64,000 nucleotides of DNA from the NCBI RefSeq assembly GCF_004152845.1, contig NZ_SEON01000001.1, forward strand, positions 124,001-188,000. The letters are read 5' to 3'. This document shows positions 9,343 through 20,048 of the stretch, in pieces (position 1 is the stretch's first letter; the number at the start of each line of letters is the position of its first letter). The stretch is from Sphingobium fuliginis (lineage in GTDB: Bacteria; Pseudomonadota; Alphaproteobacteria; Sphingomonadales; Sphingomonadaceae). The notes beneath the pieces were generated by a model. The model saw nothing but the letters and a program-made list of their open reading frames with translations. It was not told where the DNA came from and did no database searches. A program made the translations under genes and the position numbers.

Positions 9343-10350
9343 ATGCAGTCCGTCACCCTCACCCGCTTCCTGATCGAGCAGCAGCGCGAGGCCAATGCCA
9401 TCCCGCCGCAATTGCGCCTGCTGATCGAAACCGTTGCGCGCACCTGCAAGACGATCAGCCACAGCGTGTCCAAGGGTGCGCTGGGCGAAGTGCTGGGCAG
9501 CCTGGGTAGCGAGAATGTGCAGGGCGAGGTCCAGAAGAAGCTGGACGTCATCGCCAACGAACTGCTGCTGGACGCCAATGAATGGGGCGGACATCTGGCC
9601 GCCATGGCTTCGGAGGAGATGGAAACGATCCATCGCATCCCCAATCGCTACCCCAAGGGCGAATATCTGCTGCTGTTCGATCCGATCGACGGGTCCAGCA
9701 ATATCGATGTCGACCTGAGCGTGGGCACCATCTTCTCCGTGCTGAAGGCGCCGGAGGAATGTTCGGGCCGTGAGGTGACGGAACAGGATTTCCTTCAGCC
9801 GGGCACGCAGCAGGTGGCGGCGGGCTATGCGATCTACGGACCGCAGACGCTGCTGGTGCTGACCATCGGAACCGGCGTCTATGAATTCACGTTGGACCGG
9901 GAAATCGGCTCCTGGCGGATGACGGATGGACCGATGCGGATGCCGCAGGGCAATGCCGAATTCGCCATCAACATGGCGCGTCGGCGGCAATGGTCGCCCG
10001 GCATCGCACGCTACATAGAGGAACGCATCCAGGGCACCGAAGGGCCGCTGGGCAAGGATTACAACATGCGCTGGACCGCTTCGATGGTGGCGGATGTGCA
10101 TCGCATCCTGAAACGGGGCGGCATCTTCCTCTATCCCGCCGATCACCGCTACGCCGACAAGGCCCGGCTGCGGCTGATGTATGAGGCGAACCCCATGTCC
10201 TTCCTAGTCGAGCAGGCGGGCGGCGCGGCCAGCAACGGCTATCAGCGGATCATGGACGTCAAGGCGACCGGACTGCACCAGCGCGTCGGCGTCGTGCTGG
10301 GCGACAAGGCCGAGGTGGAAACCGTGGTCGCCTATGGGCGCGAGGAATAG
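9343..10350 (+). CDS. fbp: Fructose-1,6-bisphosphatase class I
   Basis: This 335-residue sugar phosphatase hydrolyses fructose 1,6-bisphosphate to fructose 6-phosphate in gluconeogenesis. The metal-binding motif [11 protein letters not shown] lies near residue 110, followed by V-G-T-I-F-S-V. The C-terminal substrate region contains [18 protein letters not shown] and [12 protein letters not shown]. These are diagnostic of class I enzymes, and the length is typical. The Shine-Dalgarno sequence is weak. No Calvin-cycle genes are nearby, so a gluconeogenic role is the simplest reading. Confidence 0.96.
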   Translation: MQSVTLTRFLIEQQREANAIPPQLRLLIETVARTCKTISHSVSKGALGEVLGSLGSENVQGEVQKKLDVIANELLLDANEWGGHLAAMASEEMETIHRIPNRYPKGEYLLLFDPIDGSSNIDVDLSVGTIFSVLKAPEECSGREVTEQDFLQPGTQQVAAGYAIYGPQTLLVLTIGTGVYEFTLDREIGSWRMTDGPMRMPQGNAEFAINMARRRQWSPGIARYIEERIQGTEGPLGKDYNMRWTASMVADVHRILKRGGIFLYPADHRYADKARLRLMYEANPMSFLVEQAGGAASNGYQRIMDVKATGLHQRVGVVLGDKAEVETVVAYGREE

Positions 10351-10403
10351 AATCCCGACGCACAGGCGCGGCCTTGAGGAATGTCCTGTTTTGGCCAATC
10401 CAA

Positions 10404-10542
10404 GACATTCCCCTCCCGTAAACGGGAGGGGTTAGGGGTGGGCGCGAGCGTAGCGAGCTTCTGACTTAGCCGTTGCAAAACAGCGCAGATGCCGCGCCAG
10501 CCCACCCCCTAGCCCCCTCCCGCCTGCGGGAGGGGGAATGTC
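10404..10542. repeat. Palindromic intergenic repeat, copy A (CCCCTCCCG family)
   Basis: An element of about 139 bp sits between the convergent fbp and mreB genes. It begins with a short hairpin (CCCCTCCCGT / ACGGGAGGGG), continues with TTAGGGGTGGG and the direct repeat GCGAGC-GTA-GCGAGC, and ends with CCCACCCCCT plus a second hairpin (CTCCCGC / GCGGGAG). Its outer ends GACATTCCCCTCCCG and CGGGAGGGGGAATGTC are also complementary. A clearly related copy lies at 33541-33675. The internal stretch differs while the terminal hairpins are kept, as in REP/BIME-like elements. Confidence 0.85.
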
Positions 10543-10585
10543 CTGATTCCACCCCATTCCCGCCGTCACTTACGGCAGGCGGATG

Positions 10586-11740
<1,155 letters not shown>

Positions 11741-12121
11741 TTAATAGGCTCGCCGGGTATAGCTGATCGATATGGCCGGGGTCTGGTAAAGGATGAAATT
11801 CAATGGCCGGGAATAGGTCATGGTGATTTCCCTGTAGGAAACGCCATATTGCGTGCCCTGCACGACCGTCGGATCGTTGGTGTAGGTCGGGTCGAGGCCG
11901 AATTCACGGCTCTTCACCTTGGCGATGATCTCAGCGTCGGTGGGCTTGGGAAAGATGCTGGCATAGCGCGCGCCTTCGTCGACCGCATGTTGCAGGCCGG
12001 TGCGCGCGCAGGCGATGATGCCGAGTTGCAGCGCGCCCATCAGCAGCATGATGAAAGGCGGCACGGCGAGGACGAATTCGATCGCCGCGGCGCCGCGCTG
12101 GTCGCGTATCAAGCGCGTCAT
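11741..12121 (-). CDS. TadE-like pseudopilin/assembly protein
   Basis: This 126-residue protein has the TadE-like N-terminus: a basic leader, then R-G-A-A-A-I-E-F-V-L-A with the conserved Glu at the start of the single hydrophobic helix (about residues 12-33). A periplasmic domain ending in T-R-R-A-Y follows. TadE-like proteins are minor pseudopilins of Tad/Flp pili, processed by a prepilin peptidase. The start at 12121 overlaps the previous gene's stop (ATGA). It is the last of three coupled genes. No TadA ATPase, TadB/C platform or Flp pilin gene is visible, so the rest of the machine is elsewhere or these genes serve another role. Confidence 0.85.
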   Translation of the reverse strand: MTRLIRDQRGAAAIEFVLAVPPFIMLLMGALQLGIIACARTGLQHAVDEGARYASIFPKPTDAEIIAKVKSREFGLDPTYTNDPTVVQGTQYGVSYREITMTYSRPLNFILYQTPAISISYTRRAY

Positions 12122-12591
12122 TGCAGGCGCACCGAGGCCGAGCCGGTGAGCGCGATGCCCTGGGACGACCATCTGCTGCCGGGGGCAAGTTTCGCGAACA
12201 TCGGCGTATAGGTTCCTGAAATGCTGATCGCGACATAGCGCTTCGTCTGCTGGCCGTCGGGGCAAGGAACCTCCGGGCTGGCGGTCTGCACGGTTGCGTC
12301 GCAGAGCAGCGTGGGCGTGACGGTGACGTTGCCGGTCGGAACGCCGGCTGCTGCAGCGGCGTCTGCCGCCAGATTATTATAGGCCTTCGAAGTGTCTGTG
12401 GTGTCGTTGGTGTAGCCGCCCGCGGCCGCCAGTTGCGCCGTGCGCTCCGCCGCGCGCTGGAGCCCGATCTTCGCCTTGAACGCCATGGCGACATCCCCCG
12501 CCATGCAGGTCAGCAGGACCAGGACCGGCATGATGATCGCCAGTTCGACGGTGCTGTTGCCGTATCGGTCGGAGAGAAGCCGCTTCATCAT
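12118..12591 (-). CDS. TadE-family protein
   Basis: This 157-residue protein begins with a short basic stretch and Y-G-N-S-T-V-E-L-A-I-I-M-P, a TadE-type processing and helix region with the conserved Glu. A 20-residue hydrophobic helix and an exported domain follow. That domain contains three cysteines (L-L-C-D-A, E-V-P-C-P and the helix Cys), which may form a disulphide. It overlaps both neighbours by 4 bp, so the three genes are translated as a coupled set. The likely role is a minor pseudopilin or assembly factor for a Tad-type surface structure. Confidence 0.82.
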   Translation of the reverse strand: MMKRLLSDRYGNSTVELAIIMPVLVLLTCMAGDVAMAFKAKIGLQRAAERTAQLAAAGGYTNDTTDTSKAYNNLAADAAAAAGVPTGNVTVTPTLLCDATVQTASPEVPCPDGQQTKRYVAISISGTYTPMFAKLAPGSRWSSQGIALTGSASVRLQ

Positions 12592-13844
12592 CCCACCAGC
12601 TTCACCAGCGTGGCCGTGAATTTATCGACTCCCGTATCTTTGCATTGATTGACGATATTGCTGTTCCCGATGAAAGTGACGCGCTTGCCCACCATCTTCA
12701 CGCAGTCGGTGGTCATGCCCGATGTGCCGCTGAAGGACAGCGCCTGGCCCGGAAAATAGAAAGCGCCTTGCAGGACGGAACTCGCATTGCCGTTGATCGT
12801 GTTGGTTCCCGAATCCAGCGCGCGCCGGTCCTGATAGAAGAGGACGCCATGATAAGGGTCACTGAGGTCCGTCGGCGCCTTCAGGTTGAGCGTCGCACCG
12901 CCATTGATATTGACGTTGGCGATGGAACTGGGGTTATTGGCTGCGTTACTGCTGGTCAGGATGATGGTGACGCCGGTGCCGTTGACCACTGCCTGCGACC
13001 CGATGTCGAAGGTCGTGCTGTCGATAAAATATACACCTGGCGCCATGTTGAGCGTGCCCTTGACGTTGAAATTTTTATAGCAGCCTGGCGAGATGGATTT
13101 GCTGTTATTGGGTTGAACATTGGCGTTGCCCCCACAGCCCGACAAATCCGACGCAGTGGGCGTTGGCAGCGATGCATAGGGGTCTAGCACCGGGATGCTG
13201 TAGGGCAGCAGCGTGGTCGGCGAGACATAGTTGGAACTGGACGTCAGCCCGCCCACCGCCGCCACCGGCGTCGCCGTCACCGTGCTGCTGCCGCCTGCAT
13301 AGACGGCGTTGGATGCCCGCGAATTGGTGGCGATGCCGCAGCCCAGATTGACCGTGGCATTGCCCTGGAGCGTGATGCCGACCGCACTCGTCTTTTCAAG
13401 CGCAACGACGCAATAGTCGCCGCTGCCCACCACGGCTGCGGTCGCTTCGCCATAGATGACCGGCGCTTTCACTCCCAATATCTTCGAAAAGGGCAACTCC
13501 GCCGAGGTTTGCAGCACCACGCGCACCGCCTTGCTGTTGCCGGCATAGGAACCTGTCGTCGGCGCATTTTCGATCGTCGGGGTTTGCGTCAGGTTGACCA
13601 ATGACATGCGGTTGATGTCCGATGTCGCGCTGTCCGACGCGCTGAAACCCTGCGCGACCGCATAGGCTCCAGCCAGCGCGGCGCTGTCCGCCTGGCGCTG
13701 GATCTGTCGTTTCCAGAGGGTCCATTGCACCGTGTCTGTCGCCAGGCCCGCCGCGCCGACCAGTACTGGCATGGAGGCTGCGGCCATCATCAGGACATTG
13801 CCCGTCCTGTCCCGCAGCAACCGCCCCACCGCTCTGCCGAACAT
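12588..13844 (-). CDS. TadG-family protein (Tad pilus-associated)
   Basis: This protein of about 418 residues has the TadG N-terminus: R-L-L-R-D-R-T-G-N-V-L-M-M-A-A-A, then a hydrophobic helix and W-K-R-Q-I-Q-R-Q-A-D-S-A-A-L-A-G-A-Y-A, which is diagnostic of the TadE/TadG group. The rest is a long, Ser/Thr/Asn/Gly-rich exported region with repetitive beta-strand character and a few cysteines. I see no clear von Willebrand A MIDAS motif, unlike classical TadG. I chose the ATG at 13844 because AGGAAGG lies about 8 nt upstream; a start at 13850 or a GTG at 13883 is possible. It is first in a three-gene coupled run. Confidence 0.82.
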   Translation of the reverse strand: MFGRAVGRLLRDRTGNVLMMAAASMPVLVGAAGLATDTVQWTLWKRQIQRQADSAALAGAYAVAQGFSASDSATSDINRMSLVNLTQTPTIENAPTTGSYAGNSKAVRVVLQTSAELPFSKILGVKAPVIYGEATAAVVGSGDYCVVALEKTSAVGITLQGNATVNLGCGIATNSRASNAVYAGGSSTVTATPVAAVGGLTSSSNYVSPTTLLPYSIPVLDPYASLPTPTASDLSGCGGNANVQPNNSKSISPGCYKNFNVKGTLNMAPGVYFIDSTTFDIGSQAVVNGTGVTIILTSSNAANNPSSIANVNINGGATLNLKAPTDLSDPYHGVLFYQDRRALDSGTNTINGNASSVLQGAFYFPGQALSFSGTSGMTTDCVKMVGKRVTFIGNSNIVNQCKDTGVDKFTATLVKLVG

Positions 13845-13883
13845 TCCCATTCCCTTCCTGCGTGGAGCATCGCTCCAGATCAC

Positions 13884-14110
13884 AGTCGGGGTTTTAAATA
13901 TTATGGGTTAATGAAATATGATTTTCTAACATAAATTAGTTATATTGAATAGTATATAACTTTAGTTATATCAATATTGAGATAAATTAATTGATTTATT
14001 TTCGCATCTATATTCTAAATAATACCCGATAAATATATTATAATATGAAATATTTCTACATATTTTTGAAAATAACTGAGATTTTCTTGCCTGCCTCCTC
14101 TCTGGGACGA
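13884..14110. other. AT-rich gap between dnaE2 and the TadG gene
   Basis: Roughly 225 bp are strikingly AT-rich in a GC-rich chromosome, with stacked TATAT and ATTAAT motifs and several short self-complementary runs (for example near 14030-14060). No credible gene lies here. It holds the end of the leftward dnaE2 transcript and presumably the promoter for the leftward TadG operon. Such stretches can be intrinsically curved or targets for nucleoid-associated proteins. Confidence 0.7.
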
Positions 14111-14132
14111 CAAGCTCAACCACCCTTCAGTC

Positions 14133-17100
14133 TCAATGAAAATCCCGCGATTGCGGCAATATCCGCACATTGCGCGGATGTCCTGAAGCGTGCCTCTGGC
14201 GCGTGCGGGAAGACTCCTGCACATCCGTTTGCGAAAGCCGTGACAATTCCGCGGTCCTGTCATGCACGCGGGAAGCCATCAGGTGGACGACGCCTTCCTT
14301 GCTGCGCTGCACTTCCCCTTCGACCAGCATCAGCCGCGACGCCATGACCGGACGCCGCTGCATTTCGAACAATCGCGCCCATAGAAGAATATTGGTGATT
14401 CCCGTCTCATCCTCGATAGTGATGAAGACCGCATTGCCCTTGCCCGGCCGTTGCCGCACCAGCACCACGCCGGCCGTCTTCACCAGGGCTCCGTTCTTCG
14501 CCGCCGAAATCTGGTTGCAGCTCAGCACGCCCTCCGCCGCGAAGACCGGGCGCAGGAATTGCATCGGATGCCCTTTGAGCGACAGGCGCGTCACCAGATA
14601 ATCGGCCTCGACATGCTCGGACAAAGCCATGGCAGGCAGCATCGCATCAGGCTCCTCCCCCAGTTCCTGGGCCTTGGCGGCGGCGAACAGCGGCAATTCA
14701 TCCGAAGGCGTCCGTCGCGCTTCCCACAGGGCAGCCCGCCGGTCCTTCCCCAGCGAGCGGCAGGCATCGGCGTCCGCCAGCAACCGCAAGGCCCGCGCCG
14801 GCAATCCCGCCCGCCGCGCCAGATCCTCCATGGTGGAAAACAGCCCTTCCTTTCGCGCCGCGACCAGTTGCTTCGCCCAATCCTCGCGAAAACCATCCAC
14901 CTGCCGCAGTCCAAGGCGCAGCGCCAGGGCCCGCCCCGCCCCCTCGCCCCGACCGTCATCCCGCGACCGCAGCAGCGGTTCGAGCGCATTGTCCCACTCG
15001 CTCATATTCACATCGACATCATGCACGGTGACGCCATGCTCCCGCGCATCGCGCACGATCTGGGCCGGGGCGTAGAAACCCATGGGCTGCGAATTGAGGA
15101 GCGCGCAGGCGAACACCGCCGGCTGATGGCATTTGATCCAGGCCGACACATAGACCAGCCGCGCGAAGGACAGGGCATGGCTTTCGGGAAAACCGTAGCT
15201 GCCGAAACCCTCGATCTGCTTGAAGCAGCGTTCGGCAAACTCCGCCTCATAGCCGCGCTTCACCATGCCCCTGATCATCTTCTCGCGAAAATGATGGATC
15301 GTGCCGACATTGCGGAAGGTCGCCATGGCGCGGCGCAGGGCATCCGCTTCCGTCGGCTTGAAGTCCGCCGCCGTGATCGCAAGCTTCATCGCCTGTTCCT
15401 GGAACAGCGGCACGCCATAAGTCTCGCCCAGCAATTTCTCCAGTTCATCGGCTGGTCCATGATGGGGGGACGGCCGGGGATATTCGACCTTCTCATCCCC
15501 GCATCGCCGCCGCAGATAGGGATGGACCATATTGCCCTCGATCGGCCCGGGACGAACGATCGCCACCTGCACGGTCAGGTCATAGATGGAGCGTGGCTTC
15601 AGACGGGGCAGCATGTTGATCTGCGCCCGGCTTTCCACCTGGAAAACGCCGATGCTGTCACCCTTGCACAGCATGTCGTAAACGGTTTCGTCCGCCGCCT
15701 CCATATCGACCGTCAGCTGGTGATCGCCCAGCCCCTGTTCCCGCATCAGGTCGAACGCCCGGCGGATGCAGCTCAGCATCCCCAGCGCCAGCACGTCGAC
15801 CTTCATCAGGCCGAGCGCGTCGATGTCATCCTTGTCCCATTCGATGAAGCTGCGATCCTCCATCGCCGCATGATGCAGCGGCACCGTCTCGTCCAGCCGG
15901 TTCTGCGTCAGCACAAAGCCCCCCACATGCTGCGAAAGATGGCGCGGAAAGGGCTCTGACAGCAACTGGTCGACAATCGCCTTCAACTGCGCGATCTGCG
16001 GATTGTCGAGCGCGAAGCCCGCCTCCACGATCCGCGCATCGTTCATGTCGCTCGAATAACTGCCCCACACCGTGCTGGAGAGGCGGGCCGACACATCCTC
16101 GCTAAGGCCCAGCGCCTTCGCCACTTCCCGCACGGCGCTGCGCGAACGGTAATGGATGACGGTCGCGGCGATCCCGGCGCGATGACGGCCATAGCGTTCG
16201 TAGATATATTGCATCACCTCCTCGCGCCGCTCATGTTCGAAATCGACGTCGATGTCGGGCGGTTCGTTGCGATCTTCGGATACGAAGCGGGAAAAGAGCA
16301 GGTCGTGCTTGAGCGGATCGATGGATGTCACGCCCAACAGGAAGCAGACCATGCTGTTCGCCGCCGATCCGCGTCCCTGGCAAAGGATGCCCTTGGTCCG
16401 GGCAAAGGCGACGATGTCATGCACGGTCAGGAAATAATAGGCATAGTTGCGCTTGGCGATCAGTTCGAATTCTTTTTCCAGTGTCTCGCGGGCCTTCAGG
16501 GGAAGACGCGCGCCATAGCGGGCATGGGCGGCGGACCAGGTCAGTTCCTCCAGCCATTGCTGCGCCGTCCATCCTTCCGGCACCGGTTCATGGGGATATT
16601 CATAGGCAAGCTGGTCGAGCGTGAAATGCACCCGGCTCAGCAAATGTCCGCTTTCCGCCACTGCCTCCGGGCAATCGCGGAACAAATGGGCGATTTCGGC
16701 AGGGTCATGGATATGCCTTTCCGCATTCGCCTCCAGCAGGCGCCCTGCCCTGGCGATGCCGGTGCCTTCGCGAATGCAGCTCAGCACATCCTGCAGGGGA
16801 CGCTGCGCCGGACTGGCGTAGAGCGCGTCCATGGTCGCCAGCAAAGGCACGCCCGCCGCCACGGACAAGGCCTTGAACTGCGCCAGCCGCCGCGCATCCC
16901 GCCCATCCCGCCCCAATGCCGCCGCCAGCCAGACCCGGCGCGGCGCAAGACGCGACAAGCGCGCCAGCAATCCCTTCAGATCGGACGGAGCCGGCGGCGG
17001 CACAAGACTGAGATGGCCCTGCCTGATCGCTTCCTTCGGGGGCCGGTCGTCATAATCATAGTCCACCGGCTTGCGATGCGCGGTCTGTTGGGTGGCGGTG

Positions 17101-17714
17101 GAGCCAGGCATCACGATCAGCAGCAGATCGTCCAGATAGGCGGTCAGATCCTCATAGCGCAGGATACAGTCGCCCTTCACCGAACGGAGATTGCCGACGG
17201 TCAGCAATTTGGTGAGTTCGCCCCAACCCCGCCGCGTCGCGGGATAGGCGACGATGTCCGGCGTTCCATCCACGAAGACCAGCCTTGCGCCGACGACCAG
17301 CCGCAGGTCGGTCCGGCAGGCGCGCTCCTCCTCTTCGCTGAGTTCCAGCGGCTGCCCCGCTTCCTTGCGCGCCTCCAGCAAAGCGGCGCGCATCCGTTCG
17401 GGCCAGCGCTTGCGCGCGACATGGGCGCGGACCACCCCGGCGACGCTATTGCGGTCGGCTATGCCCAGCCCCACAAGCCCCAGGGCGATGGCGCGCGTCA
17501 CCATGTCCTGCGGATGGGATGCGCCGCGCAGGAAGGAGAAATTGGTCGCCGCCACCAACTCGGCAAAGGGAGGCGCCTCTGCCGGCCCGATCGGCGGAGA
17601 TTCGCCGTGCGACCCGCGCCGCCCCTTTTCCCGCGCAGCCTCCAGCGCATTCAGTTCACGCCGGTCGATGGATTTGGGCCTGGACGGGTCTGGACCCTTG
17701 GCGTGGCGCTTCAT
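14133..17714 (-). CDS. dnaE2: Error-prone DNA polymerase III alpha-like subunit DnaE2 (ImuC)
   Basis: This is a 1193-residue C-family DNA polymerase for SOS translesion synthesis. An N-terminal PHP domain begins around residue 50 (E-L-V-A-A-T-N-F-S-F-L-R-G). The palm carries P-D-I-D-V-D-F-E-H-E-R-R with catalytic-type aspartates. An OB fold lies near residues 1040-1120 (F-I-T-I-E-D-E-T-G), and the end R-I-L-P-Q-S-R-D-F-H is typical of DnaE2. The start at 17714 overlaps the imuB stop (ATGA), so translation is coupled. The longer frame upstream is only antisense-like read-through. It acts with ImuA and ImuB and the beta clamp, as shown for Caulobacter and mycobacterial systems. Confidence 0.96.
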   Translation of the reverse strand: MKRHAKGPDPSRPKSIDRRELNALEAAREKGRRGSHGESPPIGPAEAPPFAELVAATNFSFLRGASHPQDMVTRAIALGLVGLGIADRNSVAGVVRAHVARKRWPERMRAALLEARKEAGQPLELSEEEERACRTDLRLVVGARLVFVDGTPDIVAYPATRRGWGELTKLLTVGNLRSVKGDCILRYEDLTAYLDDLLLIVMPGSTATQQTAHRKPVDYDYDDRPPKEAIRQGHLSLVPPPAPSDLKGLLARLSRLAPRRVWLAAALGRDGRDARRLAQFKALSVAAGVPLLATMDALYASPAQRPLQDVLSCIREGTGIARAGRLLEANAERHIHDPAEIAHLFRDCPEAVAESGHLLSRVHFTLDQLAYEYPHEPVPEGWTAQQWLEELTWSAAHARYGARLPLKARETLEKEFELIAKRNYAYYFLTVHDIVAFARTKGILCQGRGSAANSMVCFLLGVTSIDPLKHDLLFSRFVSEDRNEPPDIDVDFEHERREEVMQYIYERYGRHRAGIAATVIHYRSRSAVREVAKALGLSEDVSARLSSTVWGSYSSDMNDARIVEAGFALDNPQIAQLKAIVDQLLSEPFPRHLSQHVGGFVLTQNRLDETVPLHHAAMEDRSFIEWDKDDIDALGLMKVDVLALGMLSCIRRAFDLMREQGLGDHQLTVDMEAADETVYDMLCKGDSIGVFQVESRAQINMLPRLKPRSIYDLTVQVAIVRPGPIEGNMVHPYLRRRCGDEKVEYPRPSPHHGPADELEKLLGETYGVPLFQEQAMKLAITAADFKPTEADALRRAMATFRNVGTIHHFREKMIRGMVKRGYEAEFAERCFKQIEGFGSYGFPESHALSFARLVYVSAWIKCHQPAVFACALLNSQPMGFYAPAQIVRDAREHGVTVHDVDVNMSEWDNALEPLLRSRDDGRGEGAGRALALRLGLRQVDGFREDWAKQLVAARKEGLFSTMEDLARRAGLPARALRLLADADACRSLGKDRRAALWEARRTPSDELPLFAAAKAQELGEEPDAMLPAMALSEHVEADYLVTRLSLKGHPMQFLRPVFAAEGVLSCNQISAAKNGALVKTAGVVLVRQRPGKGNAVFITIEDETGITNILLWARLFEMQRRPVMASRLMLVEGEVQRSKEGVVHLMASRVHDRTAELSRLSQTDVQESSRTRQRHASGHPRNVRILPQSRDFH

Positions 17715-19270
17715 GCGAACAGGCCATGGATGTACCAGCCGGGATGTTCCGCTTCGGCGCCGTAAAGCCCGTTGCGGAATATCCAGTAGCGCCGCCCGCG
17801 CGCATCCTCGACCCGGTAATAGTCGCGGGTCAGCCCCACGCTCTCGCCCTCCAGCGCGCCGTCCCTGGCCGTCCACCATTCGGGCGCGATGCGTTCGGGG
17901 CCTTCATAGCGCGTCACTTCATGCAATGCCTTGCGCCAGCGGAAGCGATGGGGCGGACCATCGGGCACCTCGGCCACCACGTCGATCGGCTGCGGCGGAT
18001 CGAACAGATGCAGCGGGCGCATGGGCGGCTCCCCCTCCTGCCCCTCTTGCGGCCAGTTCATGGGGGCGCGGCTTTCCACGGCGGGCAGGGCAAGCTGGGC
18101 CTGTTCGGGGATATGGCTGTCCTTCGGGTGAAGCCGCTGGATGCGAGCCCGGCCTGCCCGGATCGACAGCCGGTCGACCAGAGCCGCGACGCTTTCCTCG
18201 CGACGCGCCTCTCCCCCTTCCAGCGCCAGTTGCGTCGGCGCCATCGGCTCCGCCTGCGGCACGGTGAGGCGCAGCATGTCGAAGCCGAAACCGGGATCGA
18301 GCGGATCGGACAGCGCATCGATCCGTTCCTGCACCAGCCGCATGATAGCGGGCGCGTCCCGCACCGGCAGGCTGGTTTCCACCCGCAAGGGAAAGGCAAG
18401 GCCGTCGCTGCGGAAGAACAGCGCCTCGAACCGTCGACCGCCTTGCCCGCGTTCGCTGAGCCGCTCCCCCACCTCGGCCGCCATCTCCTCCAGCGTCCGG
18501 AGGGCAAAGGCGGTGCTGCCCATCGGCTCGGCAAAACGCCGCTCGATCCGGATCGCGGGACGCGACCGCCGGGGTGCAAGAGGCCGCCTCCCCAATCCCA
18601 GCAAAGCGTGCAGCGCGTCCACCGCCGCCTCACCGAAGCGCGACGCCAGGACCGCCGCCGGCCGCGCCGCCAGATCGCCCACGGTCCGCAGTCCCGAGCG
18701 GCGCAACGCCACCGCGCTTTCATCCTCCAGCCGCAACGCCTCGACCGGCAGGCGGCGCAGCGCCGCATCCTCGTCCGCCGCCGCGCCCACCGGAAAACGG
18801 CACAGCGCATGCGCACCCTCCGCCGTTCCGGCAAGGGCATGGCGCACCCGCATGCCATGACGCTCCAGCCGTTCGGCCGCCTCGCGCGCCAGCATCTCCT
18901 CCCCGCCCCAGAGATGCGCGCAGCCGGTAATGTCGAGCATCAGACCGAAGGGTGAATCCAGCGCCGCAACCGGCGTGTAGCGGGAACAACCGTCGCAGAG
19001 CCGCTCCAGCCAGTCCTGATCGCCATGGGGATCGGCATCGAACACGCGCAGGTCCGGTTCCCGCGCACGCGCATCGGCCAGCGTCATGCCCGGCGTCAGG
19101 CCCAGCGCGAGAGCGTCGGCGTCGAGCGTGGCCAGCCGCATCGCGCCGCGCACCTGTTCGACGACGGCTGCGGGACCTTCGCCCTGCGCCCAGAGATCAG
19201 GCCGCGCGATCCGAAGCCGGTCGATCGGCAGGAACGGAAACCACAGCGCCAGATAGCGGCGCTTGCCCAT
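17711..19270 (-). CDS. imuB: ImuB, Y-family polymerase-like mutagenesis protein
   Basis: This 519-residue protein of the DinB/UmuC superfamily works as a non-catalytic adaptor linking DnaE2 to the beta clamp. The N-terminus K-R-R-Y-L-A-L-W-F-P-F-L-P-I-D-R-L matches the family start, which is why I chose the ATG at 19270 with GGAGG 6 nt upstream. An ATG at 19324 with GGAGGTGG is a credible alternative adding 18 residues. The palm, little-finger-like and C-terminal regions follow. Its start lies inside the 3' end of imuA (overlap 74 bp, or 128 bp from 19324), and its stop overlaps dnaE2. Confidence 0.93.
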   Translation of the reverse strand: MGKRRYLALWFPFLPIDRLRIARPDLWAQGEGPAAVVEQVRGAMRLATLDADALALGLTPGMTLADARAREPDLRVFDADPHGDQDWLERLCDGCSRYTPVAALDSPFGLMLDITGCAHLWGGEEMLAREAAERLERHGMRVRHALAGTAEGAHALCRFPVGAAADEDAALRRLPVEALRLEDESAVALRRSGLRTVGDLAARPAAVLASRFGEAAVDALHALLGLGRRPLAPRRSRPAIRIERRFAEPMGSTAFALRTLEEMAAEVGERLSERGQGGRRFEALFFRSDGLAFPLRVETSLPVRDAPAIMRLVQERIDALSDPLDPGFGFDMLRLTVPQAEPMAPTQLALEGGEARREESVAALVDRLSIRAGRARIQRLHPKDSHIPEQAQLALPAVESRAPMNWPQEGQEGEPPMRPLHLFDPPQPIDVVAEVPDGPPHRFRWRKALHEVTRYEGPERIAPEWWTARDGALEGESVGLTRDYYRVEDARGRRYWIFRNGLYGAEAEHPGWYIHGLFA

Positions 19271-20042
19271 CGCGTCCTCCGCCCTCCCGTCCGCTGCCAT
19301 CCTGTCCAAGGCCATGGCGTTCATCGCGCCCACCTCCACTTCCTTCAAACATGCCCCGGCCATTGTCCCAGACCAGCCGCCAGCCGAGCCCGTCCCGTCC
19401 CGCCCGCCGTCGCAACAGGCCAAGGTCGAAGGCGCTTCTGCCCGGCCCGTTTCCCGGCAAGGGCAGAGAGGGCGCCGCCGCAACGCGCCAGCGCGTGTCC
19501 GCCGCGCTAGGCACCGGATCGCCGCCCACCCGCAACAGGAAAGCCGTGACGCCGGACGACTCCGCCGCCAGCGCCAGCCGCCGGCTGGCTGTCAGGTCGA
19601 GCAAGGGCGCCGGCCCGCGCAATTCCACCACAAGTGCGCCCAAAGCGGGGCATCGCAGCGCGTCGACCGCCGCTCGCAGCAGCATGGCGTCATCGGCCAT
19701 CGCGCCGATCAGCAACCGGGCGGGATCGATGCCCAATGCGGCCAGTCCGGGGCCATAGGGCATGCCCCCCGCCCGGCCCGCCGCCATCGTGCGCAGCCAG
19801 AGCAGGGGCGCCTCCCCCGCCGCCAGCCGCGCGAGGATCAGGGCCAGCCCAGCCCCCGCCCCCCCTTCCTCTGTCGCGGCGAAGAATTCATGCACCCGAC
19901 CCCGCGCCAGACCGCCGTCCAGCGCCAGGTCGAGCGGCGCATAGCCGGTTTCCACCCGCGCATGGGGCTGGGAGGCTGGAACGCCCTCCAGCGATGCGAT
20001 ATGCCGCCTGAGGGCGGCGAGGGTCTTCACCGACTCAGCCAT
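19197..20042 (-). CDS. imuA: ImuA, RecA/SulA-like mutagenesis protein
   Basis: This 281-residue RecA-fold-like protein is the first gene of the imuA-imuB-dnaE2 cassette. It contains G-Y-A-P-L-D-L-A-L-D-G-G-L-A-R-G-R-V-H-E-F and W-L-R-T, typical of alphaproteobacterial ImuA. The Walker A lysine of true RecA is not evident. The C-terminal 40 residues are rich in Gly, Arg and Asp and are encoded where imuB overlaps, so this tail is probably shaped by dual coding. The start at 20042 was chosen because residues from M-A-E-S-V-K-T-L match the family. A LexA-type box lies 7 bp upstream. Confidence 0.93.
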   Translation of the reverse strand: MAESVKTLAALRRHIASLEGVPASQPHARVETGYAPLDLALDGGLARGRVHEFFAATEEGGAGAGLALILARLAAGEAPLLWLRTMAAGRAGGMPYGPGLAALGIDPARLLIGAMADDAMLLRAAVDALRCPALGALVVELRGPAPLLDLTASRRLALAAESSGVTAFLLRVGGDPVPSAADTRWRVAAAPSLPLPGNGPGRSAFDLGLLRRRAGRDGLGWRLVWDNGRGMFEGSGGGRDERHGLGQDGSGREGGGRDGQAPLSGAVVSVPADRPASDRAA

Positions 20043-20048
20043 ATATTC

